Part shown: positions 1 through 7,586 of the stretch, one piece after another
Layout: every line of letters begins with the position of its first letter
Position numbering within the stretch: the stretch's first letter is position 1
Source of the DNA: an uncultured Lachnospiraceae bacterium
GTDB taxonomy: Bacteria; Bacillota; Clostridia; Lachnospirales; Lachnospiraceae
DNA length: 16,320 nt
Assembly (NCBI GenBank): GCA_910586095.1
Contig: CAJUHQ010000083.1
Location: 1 to 16,320 of the forward strand
Reading direction: 5' to 3'
Made by a program: the position numbers and the translations under genes
The notes under the pieces: model-generated
The model's input: only the letters and a program-made list of their open reading frames with translations
The model's database searches: none
Told to the model about the DNA's origin: nothing

Positions 1-5
1 ATATA

Positions 6-78
6 CCTCCAATCCTATTAGGCTTTTTGCCGTTCATTCAGCCAAATTTTTAAATCGCTCGGATTTATTGAAATTATA
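6..78 (-). promoter_or_regulatory. Likely promoter and RBS of a minus-strand gene off the left edge
   Basis: Read on the minus strand, positions 10-6 are GGAGG, followed by at least five bases before the window ends. This is the right distance for a start codon just outside. A TATAAT -10 box lies at 78-73, but I could not find a good -35 at 16-18 bp. An alternative TTGTTA-17-TATACA pair lies further upstream, around 130-160. The RBS is the stronger part of this call; the promoter is tentative. Confidence 0.4.
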
Positions 79-316
79 CTATATAATTTTGGAAAATGAT
101 AGTCTTTTGTGCAAATTTATTAAACTTTGTATAACCCTTTAACGACTCTGTAACAAAACCGTTACTATTTTATACAATCCATGCTTAAATTCATCCATCA
201 CGCCCAAAAATCCCAAGTAGAATTCTCATCCACACGCTTCGCGAAATCTCAAACCTTTGGCACGAGATTTAAAGTTTCTCTGTGAAACAACCTTTGCTGT
301 GACTCCAATCATGAGC

Positions 317-335
317 GTGAAACTTTATATTTCAC
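317..335. repeat. Hairpin repeat, copy 1 (GTGAAA..TTTCAC)
   Basis: GTGAAACTTTATATTTCAC begins two bases past the hydratase stop codon on the minus strand. The arms are GTGAAA/TTTCAC. It matches the copy at 6250-6268 in 18 of 19 bases, though the neighbouring genes are unrelated. This points to a short dispersed hairpin element of the genome rather than a gene-specific site. Confidence 0.55.
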
Positions 336-337
336 AC

Positions 338-2626
338 TTATATCCTATTATAGTTAATCAGACATCCTTTTAGAATAATCTGACGCTCTTCATCTGTGAG
401 TTCTCCCAAAGTCATCTCAAACTCTATCTTTTGATCCTTTCCTACCACATATGCTGTGATTGTATCAGCTTTCTCTTCCACAGCTTTGCGAATACCTGGT
501 ATATAAAGATAATCCAACTTTTTAAATGGTAAGTCCCCTTCTTCAATCAAAAATGGCAACATTCCCCAATTGATTAAGTTAGAACGATAACGCTTTGTTG
601 CATACTCGTTTGCAATATTTGCCCATCCGCCCAAAACTTTTTGGCAACTTGCTGCCTGTTCTCTGGCAGAGCCATCACCAGGCTTTACTGCAAAGATTGT
701 ACTGCCAATCCCTGTATTGTATCGATCTGCATTTGGTGTGATGGTCTTCATCGTTGCCCATGCTGCCTCTAGTTCTGGGAACTTTTGCACTGGACAAGTC
801 TGTTCTTGTCTTGCCTGCTCGACTGCCTGAATTTCCTTTGCAAGACGCACATAATCTGGATCTTTGCGTGAAAGTGTAAATTCTGCAAGCCCCAGTGGAT
901 TAGAGCGATACGAAGATGTCTCTCCAGAAGGAATCAACTCATCGGTGGTAGTCACAGGATCATGAATCTCCGAAACTACTTTGAGCATCAAATTGTCTGG
1001 AAGTGCAACCATTGCAGGCCAGTCCTTAATGTTTGGACCAAACTGAATCTCGACTGACTCATCGGCAATCCCTTTTGAATCAAACACTCGATTTTCATAT
1101 ATTTTTTTGTCAAAGAAATACTGATACTTTGCAAAATTCCCGTCAAACTCGGTCGCTGGTGTAAGATATCCCTTATTGGCAGCAGTTGCAGCAATAGAAC
1201 GTGCATCCATAAGTGCCACGGATGCAATCTGCCCACTCTGTAACTTAGACCCTTCACGATTTGGAAAGTTTCGAGTAGAGTGACGAATAGAGAGCGCATT
1301 ATTGGCAGGTGTATCCCCAGCGCCAAAGCATGGTCCACAAAAAGCGGTCTTTAACACTGCCCCTGTCTGCATTAACTTTGCAGCGCATCCATTTTTTACC
1401 AGCTCCATATAAATAGGCATAGATGCTGGATAAACACTCAAAGTAAAGGCGTCAGGACCAATGCTTGTATTCTCCAAAATATCTGCTGCTGCACATATAT
1501 TCTCAAATCCGCCTCCTGCACACCCCGCAATAATTCCTTGCTCTACATAAAGCTTTCCATTTTTTACTTTATCTTTCAATGTAAAGTTCACAGCCCCATC
1601 TAGACTGACAAGCGCTTTTTTCTCACAATCCTCCAAAATATCCATTAAATTTTCATTGAGTTCTTCAATGGTGTATGTATTGCTTGGATGGAATGGCATA
1701 GCAATCATTGGCTTGATCTTGCTTAAGTCAATTCGTATACAGCCATCATAATATGCGATCTGGTCTGGATCAAGCTGTGCAAACTCTTCACTTCTACCAT
1801 GAACATCATAGAATTCCTTTATTGTCTCATCTGTTTTCCAAATCGAAGACAGACAAGTGGTTTCTGTAGTCATCACATCGATACCAATTCTAAAATCAGC
1901 AGATAAGGATGCCACTCCAGGCCCTACAAACTCCATCACTTTATTTTTTACATATCCATTTTGGAAAACTGCTCCAATCACAGCAAGTGCCACATCCTGA
2001 GGGCCTACCCCCTTTACGGGTGCACCTTCTAAGTACACTGCCACCACTTTAGGCATATTGATATCATATGTTTGATTCAAGAGCTGTTTTACCAACTCCG
2101 GCCCACCTTCACCCATTGCCATCGTTCCTAGAGCTCCATAGCGTGTATGCGAATCCGAACCTAGAATCATCTTTCCACCACCCGCGAGCATTTCGCGTGC
2201 ATATTGGTGAATCACTGCCTGGTGAGGAGGAACATACACACCGCCATAACGCTTTGCACAGGTAAGTCCAAACATATGATCGTCTTCATTGATCGTCCCT
2301 CCTACTGCACACAAAGAATTATGGCAGTTTGTAAGCACATATGGCATTGGGAACTTTGTGAGTCCTGACGCACGTGCAGTTTGTATAATTCCCACAAATG
2401 TGATATCATGAGAAGTGAGTTTATCAAACTGAATCTTCAACTTGTCCATATTGTCAGAAGTATTGTGCTTTTTAAGAATATGATAGGCTATCGTTCCTTT
2501 TGCTGCCTCTTTTTTATCTGTCTTTTTTCCAGTTTTTGCGCTGATAGCCTGCAACGCCTGCGCGTCGTCGGCAATGAGCTCTGTTCCATGAACCAGATAG
2601 ACCCCTGTTTCATATAATTGTATCAT
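338..2626 (-). CDS. Aconitase-superfamily hydratase (YbhJ-type)
   Basis: A 762-residue protein of the aconitase/isopropylmalate isomerase superfamily, close in length to E. coli YbhJ and the 'hydratase' proteins common in Lachnospiraceae. It is expected to bind a [4Fe-4S] cluster and hydrate or dehydrate a carboxylic acid in the cytoplasm; the substrate is not established. The three cluster cysteines look intact: C369 (in AGCAGGGFEN), C430 and C433 (FCGPCFG). Other superfamily marks are GSDSHT (156-161), the arginine segment STRNFPNREG (450-459) and the C-terminal swivel domain with PGDGSAREQAA (649-659) and NLINWGMLP. The start is placed at the ATG at 2626 because GGAGG sits 7-8 nt before it; a further in-frame ATG at 2701 lacks such a site and would add a low-complexity 25-residue tail. 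It stands alone, divergent from the next gene. The family call is firm and the exact reaction unknown. Confidence 0.93.
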   Translation of the reverse strand: MIQLYETGVYLVHGTELIADDAQALQAISAKTGKKTDKKEAAKGTIAYHILKKHNTSDNMDKLKIQFDKLTSHDITFVGIIQTARASGLTKFPMPYVLTNCHNSLCAVGGTINEDDHMFGLTCAKRYGGVYVPPHQAVIHQYAREMLAGGGKMILGSDSHTRYGALGTMAMGEGGPELVKQLLNQTYDINMPKVVAVYLEGAPVKGVGPQDVALAVIGAVFQNGYVKNKVMEFVGPGVASLSADFRIGIDVMTTETTCLSSIWKTDETIKEFYDVHGRSEEFAQLDPDQIAYYDGCIRIDLSKIKPMIAMPFHPSNTYTIEELNENLMDILEDCEKKALVSLDGAVNFTLKDKVKNGKLYVEQGIIAGCAGGGFENICAAADILENTSIGPDAFTLSVYPASMPIYMELVKNGCAAKLMQTGAVLKTAFCGPCFGAGDTPANNALSIRHSTRNFPNREGSKLQSGQIASVALMDARSIAATAANKGYLTPATEFDGNFAKYQYFFDKKIYENRVFDSKGIADESVEIQFGPNIKDWPAMVALPDNLMLKVVSEIHDPVTTTDELIPSGETSSYRSNPLGLAEFTLSRKDPDYVRLAKEIQAVEQARQEQTCPVQKFPELEAAWATMKTITPNADRYNTGIGSTIFAVKPGDGSAREQAASCQKVLGGWANIANEYATKRYRSNLINWGMLPFLIEEGDLPFKKLDYLYIPGIRKAVEEKADTITAYVVGKDQKIEFEMTLGELTDEERQIILKGCLINYNRI

Positions 2627-2641
2627 ACTGATACCTCCATC

Positions 2642-2668
2642 CTTTTTTATTTGTGCTTTTTTATTTGT
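2642..2668 (-). repeat. 14-bp tandem duplication in the hydratase leader
   Basis: CTTTTTTATTTGT occurs at 2642-2654 and again at 2656-2668, a 14-bp period immediately upstream of the hydratase ribosome binding site. In the transcript it gives two copies of ACAAATAAAAAAG. It is probably a local slippage duplication, and it makes the leader A-rich and unstructured next to the RBS. Confidence 0.6.
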
Positions 2669-2683
2669 ACTGTCTTTATTGTA

Positions 2684-2718
2684 TTGTCTAAATTGAATCA
2701 TTATTCAGCCATAGACAA
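2684..2718 (-). promoter_or_regulatory. Nested inverted repeat in the hydratase 5' leader
   Basis: TTGTCTA (2684-2690) pairs with TAGACAA (2712-2718). Inside it TGAAT (2694-2698) pairs with ATTCA (2703-2707) around a 4-nt loop. It lies about 60 bp upstream of the hydratase start. It could be an operator for a dimeric repressor or an RNA hairpin. I do not recognise the motif. Confidence 0.4.
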
Positions 2719-3069
2719 ACATTGTACTGTAACCTGTTATTTATATATTCAAAAATACTTACTTTATACTATACTATACCTTCCTATCTCTGTGCAATGG
2801 TAAAATAGTCCTTTTTAAATCAGTGTCTATGGTCATTCAGTTTTGCTATACCCTAGCTACTATCCTGTTTCAAGAACTTGACACAACGTTAAAATCATGA
2901 TCGTTTATTACAAATTCACTAGCCTTTATCCTGATTATTTACGAGTTTTCTCAATATGCTTTTTGCAAAATTAGCATAAAATCAAACTATTCATAACTCA
3001 TTCTTATATTAAATTTAATACCTATATGGAAAAACAATGTGCAACAAACAGCACAGAAATGAGGAATTT

Positions 3070-3576
3070 ATGACGCTAAAACAACGATTTGCAACAATGC
3101 TATTTGTGTTGTCACTGGTATGTCTCTATCTAGGAGTAAGCGAATTTTTTGCAATTCGGCCTGCATCAGATTATGAAGATAAGGGTGTACATACATTTAT
3201 CCCCTATAAAGCACTTCCAACCCAAGTAAAAAATACTGCCACAGGACGACAAAGACGCCTTAACCCTACAAAGACTGTTTATTTTGTCTATTATAAGACA
3301 ATAGATGAAACCAGCTATGAATGGAAAGACAAGGTTTCGTACAAGAGTACGGCCATAGCTAAAGTTGACGCTGGTGAACCTGTAGAACGGCGGGTCTTGT
3401 CCATTCGAAGCACCAAAAACTACATTACTATAGCAGCAAACCAAACTGCTGCAAGTTATACTGCCCGCCAACAATGGCTATATGGTGGAATGGTTTTGCT
3501 TTCTATACTCTATCTAGTGATTTATATTGCGATATGGATAATTTTTGTGTATAAACGTCGCCACGAATCTCTTTAA
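3070..3576 (+). CDS. Membrane protein with two TM segments, unknown function
   Basis: A 168-residue protein with an N-terminal hydrophobic helix (about 8-28), a polar beta-rich region of about 110 residues (29-138) and a second helix (about 139-161) ending in a basic KRRHESL tail. The tail suggests that both ends face the cytoplasm and the middle is outside. The TM-beta-TM layout resembles DUF3592-type proteins, but I cannot confirm this. The start is at the ATG at 3070 because GAGGA sits 5 nt before it; the in-frame ATG at 3037 has no good site. The gene is divergent from the hydratase and convergent with the ABC importer. No partner is evident. Confidence 0.75.
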   Translation: MTLKQRFATMLFVLSLVCLYLGVSEFFAIRPASDYEDKGVHTFIPYKALPTQVKNTATGRQRRLNPTKTVYFVYYKTIDETSYEWKDKVSYKSTAIAKVDAGEPVERRVLSIRSTKNYITIAANQTAASYTARQQWLYGGMVLLSILYLVIYIAIWIIFVYKRRHESL

Positions 3577-3647
3577 ACAAGCACCCCCACTATTTATCAA
3601 TTAAAATGATTGGTGGAAACCGCTGTATTTTATATGCATATCAGTTT

Positions 3648-4271
3648 CTAAACACCCTCTTTTACTTTTGATATTGTTTGTGTATCGTGTAGGTCTTTAC
3701 ACATATATATGAAGTTATCCCCTAATTTCTTTGCCTCCTGTATATCATGAGTGACGACAATCACAGTCTTTTTGTACACGCTTTCTTTGAGATAGTCTAT
3801 CACTTGTTCTTTTAGTGCGTTATCCAATCCCTGAAATGGCTCATCCAAAAAAAGCACCTCATACTCTGCAAGCAATGCACGCAAAATACTAACACGGCGG
3901 CGCATACCTCCCGATAGCTTTGATACTGGTTGTTGGTCACTATCTGACAATCCAAGTCGTGCAAGCTCCTGCTTGACTTCCTGTTTGGTATATATGGGAT
4001 TAACTAAACGAATGTTATCGATTGCATTTAACTGCTCACACAATCGCTCTTCCTGAAATACCACACTCAGTTTATGTCCAAAAACGCCTTCAATTGTACC
4101 ACTATCTGCCTGTTCTACTCCCATTAACATGCGAAGCAATGTAGTTTTTCCTGTGCCAGAGGGCCCCATAATACATGTAATCTGTTCTTCTGAGATCTCC
4201 ATTGTAAGATTTTTGAAAACTACTTTATCTCCAAAAGTTTTTGTCACGTTTCTTATATAAATAGAAGACAT
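3648..4271 (-). CDS. ABC transporter ATP-binding protein, NitT/TauT type
   Basis: A 207-residue ATPase of the SsuB/TauB/NrtD group, which powers uptake of small organic molecules through a partner permease. Walker A GPSGTGKT is at 36-43, the Q-loop glutamine is Q73, the signature LSGGM is at 119-123, Walker B VLFLDE is at 139-144 and the switch histidine is H175. All catalytic elements are present. It is shorter than typical SsuB proteins (about 240-255) because it lacks a C-terminal extension. The ATG at 4271 is preferred over the one at 4277: AGAGGG lies about 7 nt before the former and only 2 nt before the latter. It is the last gene of a receptor-permease-ATPase operon, about 70 nt after the permease. 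It converges on the plus-strand membrane protein with no clear terminator between. The substrate is unknown. Confidence 0.92.
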   Translation of the reverse strand: MSSIYIRNVTKTFGDKVVFKNLTMEISEEQITCIMGPSGTGKTTLLRMLMGVEQADSGTIEGVFGHKLSVVFQEERLCEQLNAIDNIRLVNPIYTKQEVKQELARLGLSDSDQQPVSKLSGGMRRRVSILRALLAEYEVLFLDEPFQGLDNALKEQVIDYLKESVYKKTVIVVTHDIQEAKKLGDNFIYMCKDLHDTQTISKVKEGV

Positions 4272-4341
4272 TCTCATTCCCTCTCATTTCACTTATCCTG
4301 TTTTGAGTGCCTGCTTCCATGCAAAAAACTTTGACTTTTTC

Positions 4342-5139
4342 TTACACTTCCATCTTAGCAACTACTACGATCATACGTTTGATTCCATACAAAAAGCACC
4401 TTTCAAACACCAAACTCAACCCTACCACCACAAGTGTCCACGCAAACAAATCTGGCGTATCTAGATATATTTTTGCCTGTTGCAGCCGCTCTCCAATAGA
4501 ACCTTTCGGAATCCCTATCACCTCCGCTGCTACTCCCGCCTTCCAACTCATTCCCAATGAAATGGTGGACGCCGCATAAAAAAAAGGAAACAATTGCGGC
4601 AAATAAATATATCTAAAAACTCGTAACTTAGGAATACAAAAGACTTGTGCCATCTCCAACAACTGCCGATCTACCTGATTGATACCACTAAGCACATTTG
4701 TATAAATGATGGGAAGAACCATCAAAAACGAAATCAACACAGATAGATTTTTTGCAGAAAACCAAATCAGGGCTAGTATTGTAAAAGATGCCACTGGTAC
4801 AGACTTGACAGTGAGCATTGCAGGCGCCAACAGCGCGCGTATCTTGTGATAACGCGACGCTGCTGCTGCAAGTACGCAACCGATTGCCACCGCCAAAAAG
4901 AAACCACACGCAATGCGTGACAGTGTAAAAAAAATTGATTTCCAGAATAGAATTGTGCTCATAAGCTGCCCTAGTCGCAGTAGTACTCTAACAGGTGACA
5001 CCAAAAGAATGTCGCTATCTAACCAAACACTTACTATCTGCCATACTGCAAGCCAGAATATCACTGCCCACAAGCGAATTTGTTGTCCTTTTTCATCCTC
5101 TGTCTTTTTTTGTTTGGCACATTTGTTGTCATTCACCAT
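4342..5139 (-). CDS. ABC transporter permease, NitT/TauT type
   Basis: A 265-residue inner-membrane permease of the SsuC/TauC group with about six hydrophobic segments: near 22-40, 66-96, 114-129, 131-150, 184-206 and 232-252. The cytoplasmic EAA loop that docks the ATPase is recognisable at 161-187 (LEMAQVFCIP, then RYIYLPQLFP), but the usual glycine is replaced by C168. The ATG at 5139 overlaps the end of the receptor gene by 11 nt, with AGGAG about 12 nt upstream. A GTG at 5169 is open in frame but has a poor site and would overlap by 41 nt. The overlap implies translational coupling to the receptor. A long charged N-terminus precedes the first helix. Confidence 0.9.
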   Translation of the reverse strand: MVNDNKCAKQKKTEDEKGQQIRLWAVIFWLAVWQIVSVWLDSDILLVSPVRVLLRLGQLMSTILFWKSIFFTLSRIACGFFLAVAIGCVLAAAASRYHKIRALLAPAMLTVKSVPVASFTILALIWFSAKNLSVLISFLMVLPIIYTNVLSGINQVDRQLLEMAQVFCIPKLRVFRYIYLPQLFPFFYAASTISLGMSWKAGVAAEVIGIPKGSIGERLQQAKIYLDTPDLFAWTLVVVGLSLVFERCFLYGIKRMIVVVAKMEV

Positions 5140-6187
5140 AATAAAAATCGTCTCCTGGAAGCGCTCCACCTACCGACTTTGGATTTTGTTCAATCAGCAC
5201 AGATAAATAACCAGCCAACTTCTCCTTCATCTCACTGCCTGTTATCAATGTGATATTGCAGCTTGGAAGTGCTTTTGCCGCCACAGCCGCTGGCACAATG
5301 TCATACTGTTCAATCAATGCCGCCGCATCCTCTACATTATTATTTACATATGTTACAGACTCTTTATAATGTGATAAAAACGTCTCCACTGCATCTGGGT
5401 GCTGCTCAACAAACTCTCTTCTTGCCACAATCACCCCTGTTATAAGGGAGGAACTAGTACCAAGTCGCTCCCATTCCTGTGTCAAATCCAGCGCTATCCG
5501 AATCTGTTCATTTTTTATCTGTGCAGTAGTCACAAAGGGTTGCGGAAGCATGGCAATTGCATTTTGCTGAGCCGTAAGCGCTGCCAGACACTCTGTATGT
5601 TCACTCTTCCACTCAATTGTCACATCCTTTTCTGGATCGATACCATTTTGTGACAAGATAAAGTTTAGTGCATACTCGGGGGTTGCTCCTTTTCCGCTGG
5701 CATATATAGTTTTTCCTGCCAAATCCTGGACATTTGTTATTGTATTTCCACTTTCTACAATATAGAGAACCCCAAGTGTATTGATTGCCAACACTTGCAC
5801 CTCACCTTTTGTATTGTTGTACAACACAGAGGCAAGATTGGCTGGAATCGCAGCAATATCCACTTTTTTCTGAGCAATCTTTGGTGTTACCTCATCTACA
5901 GCCGCCACAATCTCAAATTGATACTGATTGTCTAGTATTGTATTGGTGTCCACCTGATTCATAAATGATACCAACCCCATAGCTGTTGGCCCTTTTAAAG
6001 CGATAACCCGAATATCTGTTTGATTATTTGCTTCGTCTTTAACAGAAGTATCCGACGCGAAATCACTAGACACTTCTGTAGTCTGTTTATCTACGTCCTT
6101 ATTCGTTCCCTGGGTGCCTGTACTGCATCCCACAAGAAAAAATACACCAAATAACATTGCAGTCAACAGAGCTAAAAACTTTTTCAT
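5129..6187 (-). CDS. ABC transporter substrate-binding lipoprotein, NMT1/SsuA-like
   Basis: A 352-residue receptor with a lipoprotein signal: basic MKK, a hydrophobic core and lipobox LVGC with C21 as the lipidation site. A Ser/Thr/Asp-rich linker follows (22-58) and then the periplasmic-binding-protein fold. The block IRVIALKGPTAMG (59-71), the helix-turn region DIAAIPANLAS (110-120) and ASGKGATPEYALNFIL (163-178) are typical of NMT1/THI5-like and SsuA-like receptors for sulfonates, nitrate or pyrimidine precursors. The ligand here cannot be told. The ATG at 6187 has GAGGA 6 nt upstream; an ATG at 6199 is possible but less well placed. It is the first gene of the importer operon. The 124-nt gap from the M15 peptidase upstream is hairpin-rich and may carry a promoter or processing site. 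Confidence 0.92.
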   Translation of the reverse strand: MKKFLALLTAMLFGVFFLVGCSTGTQGTNKDVDKQTTEVSSDFASDTSVKDEANNQTDIRVIALKGPTAMGLVSFMNQVDTNTILDNQYQFEIVAAVDEVTPKIAQKKVDIAAIPANLASVLYNNTKGEVQVLAINTLGVLYIVESGNTITNVQDLAGKTIYASGKGATPEYALNFILSQNGIDPEKDVTIEWKSEHTECLAALTAQQNAIAMLPQPFVTTAQIKNEQIRIALDLTQEWERLGTSSSLITGVIVARREFVEQHPDAVETFLSHYKESVTYVNNNVEDAAALIEQYDIVPAAVAAKALPSCNITLITGSEMKEKLAGYLSVLIEQNPKSVGGALPGDDFYYGE

Positions 6188-6212
6188 ACTTTTCCTCATT
6201 TCACATATACCC

Positions 6213-6287
6213 CTCTCTCCCCGCTTCTGCGGGCTTTCTAATCAAAATAGTGAAATTTTATATTTCACTCTCTTCCCGCTTTTGCGC
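6213..6287 (-). repeat. Duplicated 20-bp purine-rich motif ahead of the receptor gene
   Basis: CTCTCTCCCCGCTTCTGCGG (6213-6232) and CTCTCTTCCCGCTTTTGCGC (6268-6287) match at 17 of 20 positions and lie 55 bp apart. The first forms a small hairpin CCCGC-ttct-GCGGG (6220-6233). Both lie in the leader between the M15 peptidase and the receptor gene. Confidence 0.5.
6250..6268. repeat. Hairpin repeat, copy 2 (GTGAAA..TTTCAC)
   Basis: GTGAAATTTTATATTTCAC differs at one base from the 19-mer at 317-335. The arms GTGAAAT/ATTTCAC (8 bp counting the flanking A-T pair) enclose a 5-nt loop. It sits between the M15 peptidase and the ABC receptor, on the same strand as both. A short T-rich stretch (TATTTTG) follows on the minus strand, so it may act as a weak terminator or attenuator. 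Confidence 0.55.
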
Positions 6288-6311
6288 CTCTTCTTTGCAA
6301 GACTAACAACA

Positions 6312-7175
6312 CTATAATTTTTTCTCAAAATGCTGATAATCTTTCACACTATTCCATGCGCCACCCCACTGAAACCCATGCTCGATAAACAGTTGATAAC
6401 ATAGATCTTTCTCATCAATTTTGTACGAAAAATCAATACTGCGATCAGCATACGCTGCGCCATTATCTGGAGAAATGAGCATCACTCCATTTCGCATCCG
6501 CACATACGGATTGTAGAGTGGATTGATATCGATAGCAAGTCCATAAGAATGATTGGACAAACTAGATTTGCCTGGCACTGTTCGATAATTAAAACAAGAT
6601 GTATTATTATCTTGCATAGAAGCTTCATCATCTCCATTATAGAGATCAATCAGACGAATTTTTTCTATTGGATACTTGTTCTCATACAACTGTTCAAAAA
6701 TTTCTACCAAATCCTGTGCGATTGCTTGATTGCAGATCAACTCTCCCTGTTGCACTTGTCCATCAAAATCATAATGCAACACATGAACATACGCTAGATC
6801 CTCATATGCAATTTCTAACCCTTCCTCTGTATCTGGATAAGAAATTCCTGTAATTTGCTTTCTAATGTCATCCGTGATGTCTGTATAATAAAAACTTTGT
6901 ACATCTGTTGCATTTTCGTCTAAAGAATCTACCTCAGTCTCATCCACGGTCTCTGTAAATGGTTCTACTTGTGCGAAGGTATTTGATTCGGTACACTCTT
7001 CTTGTTCTATAGTCCACTGCCCAAATTCATTTAAAGCCTCCATAACTTGTACTTGTATATTTTTTTCTATGTTTTGTGCAAACGACAATTTTGTCTGATA
7101 CATCACTACAAACAGCACTAAAATCAAACACGATCCAAGCGCAACCATAAGTCTACATCTAATTCTCTTTTTCAT
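6312..7175 (-). CDS. M15-family peptidoglycan peptidase, membrane-anchored
   Basis: A 287-residue protein with an N-terminal signal anchor (about 9-30), a long acidic Thr/Glu-rich spacer (about 55-100) and a C-terminal M15 zinc peptidase domain (about 120-287). Zinc ligands H209 and D216 lie in SNHSYGLAIDINP and the third, H282, in DYQHFE; D279 fits the catalytic acid. These proteins cut D-Ala-D-Ala or L-Ala-D-Glu bonds in cell-wall stem peptides outside the membrane. The subfamily is M15C-like, so an endopeptidase role is as likely as carboxypeptidase. The start ATG at 7175 has AAGGA only 2-3 nt upstream and AGGG 14 nt upstream, so initiation may be weak, but the signal anchor begins exactly here. 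It is divergent from the small two-TM protein and upstream of the ABC receptor on the same strand. Confidence 0.88.
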   Translation of the reverse strand: MKKRIRCRLMVALGSCLILVLFVVMYQTKLSFAQNIEKNIQVQVMEALNEFGQWTIEQEECTESNTFAQVEPFTETVDETEVDSLDENATDVQSFYYTDITDDIRKQITGISYPDTEEGLEIAYEDLAYVHVLHYDFDGQVQQGELICNQAIAQDLVEIFEQLYENKYPIEKIRLIDLYNGDDEASMQDNNTSCFNYRTVPGKSSLSNHSYGLAIDINPLYNPYVRMRNGVMLISPDNGAAYADRSIDFSYKIDEKDLCYQLFIEHGFQWGGAWNSVKDYQHFEKKL

Positions 7176-7180
7176 ATTCC

Positions 7181-7209
7181 TTGCTTTTTCCCTAATTTCA
7201 TACTATAAT
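7181..7209 (+). promoter_or_regulatory. Putative promoter of the small membrane protein
   Basis: TTGCTT (7181-7186), a 17-bp spacer and a perfect TATAAT (7204-7209) lie about 50 bp before the start at 7260. The -35 is only half matched; the -10 is consensus. Confidence 0.5.
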
Positions 7210-7259
7210 CTCTCTAATGAAACGCTTATGTACTATATCATACTAGAAGGAGTAACCTT

Positions 7260-7499
7260 ATGCCCAAAAAAGCCAAACAGCTCATTGCTATTCTTGCCTT
7301 GATTTTTATTGGAATTTTGTTAGTCACATTCGTTCTATCTTCCTTTGTTGCAAAGCCAGGAGAAACCAGAAGCCGATTTATGGCTTTACTATGTTGCATA
7401 ATTGCTATCCCACTCTTAGCGTGGATTTTGTTGTTTTGCATCCAGCGCCTACGCGACAAACATTCCTTATCTGACTCCTCCCAGGACTTCACCAAATAA
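7260..7499 (+). CDS. Small two-TM membrane protein
   Basis: A 79-residue protein with two hydrophobic helices (about 8-30 and 40-61), a short turn containing KPGETRSR between them and a polar tail QRLRDKHSLSDSSQDFTK. The start has a very strong site, AGAAGGAG, 7 nt before the ATG, which supports a real gene despite its size. I do not recognise a family. The basic residues after helix 2 suggest both ends are cytoplasmic. It stands alone between the divergent M15 peptidase and the convergent TPR gene, with no clear terminator after it. Confidence 0.7.
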   Translation: MPKKAKQLIAILALIFIGILLVTFVLSSFVAKPGETRSRFMALLCCIIAIPLLAWILLFCIQRLRDKHSLSDSSQDFTK

Positions 7500-7586
7500 T
7501 CTATCATACACAAAGCACTTTTTGCTCTTTTAAAGAACGCATGTACTCTAGTCTCCTTTTGAAAACGAAGCACATCTTAAATTCGC

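Larger units (their letters stand above)
1..337. other. Intergenic gap with 3' hairpins of the hydratase gene
   Basis: No credible gene is present. On the minus strand, just after the hydratase stop, there is a hairpin GTGAAA..TTTCAC (317-335), then a small hairpin GTTTC/GAAAC (274-288), then arms AAATCTC/GAGATTT around a 13-nt loop (244-270). None has a following T tract, so none is a textbook terminator. A further small inverted repeat GTAAC-aaaacc-GTTAC lies at 150-165. The rest is AT-rich leader DNA for a minus-strand gene beyond the left edge. Confidence 0.6.
2627..3069. other. Divergent regulatory region
   Basis: The gap separates the minus-strand hydratase from the plus-strand membrane protein. 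For the hydratase a weak promoter TTGCAC-18-TATAGT can be read on the minus strand around 2766-2796. On the plus side the palindrome-like block TATGCT..TTTTGCAAAA..AGCATA (2955-2978) lies about 90 bp before the membrane-protein start, and ATTAAATTTAAT lies near 3008-3019. No gene is seen. Confidence 0.4.

Noticed and set aside
1..337. Possible riboswitch in the leader of the off-window gene
   Set aside because: I compared it mentally with preQ1, SAM and c-di-GMP motifs and found no matching core. Only short unspecific stems are present.
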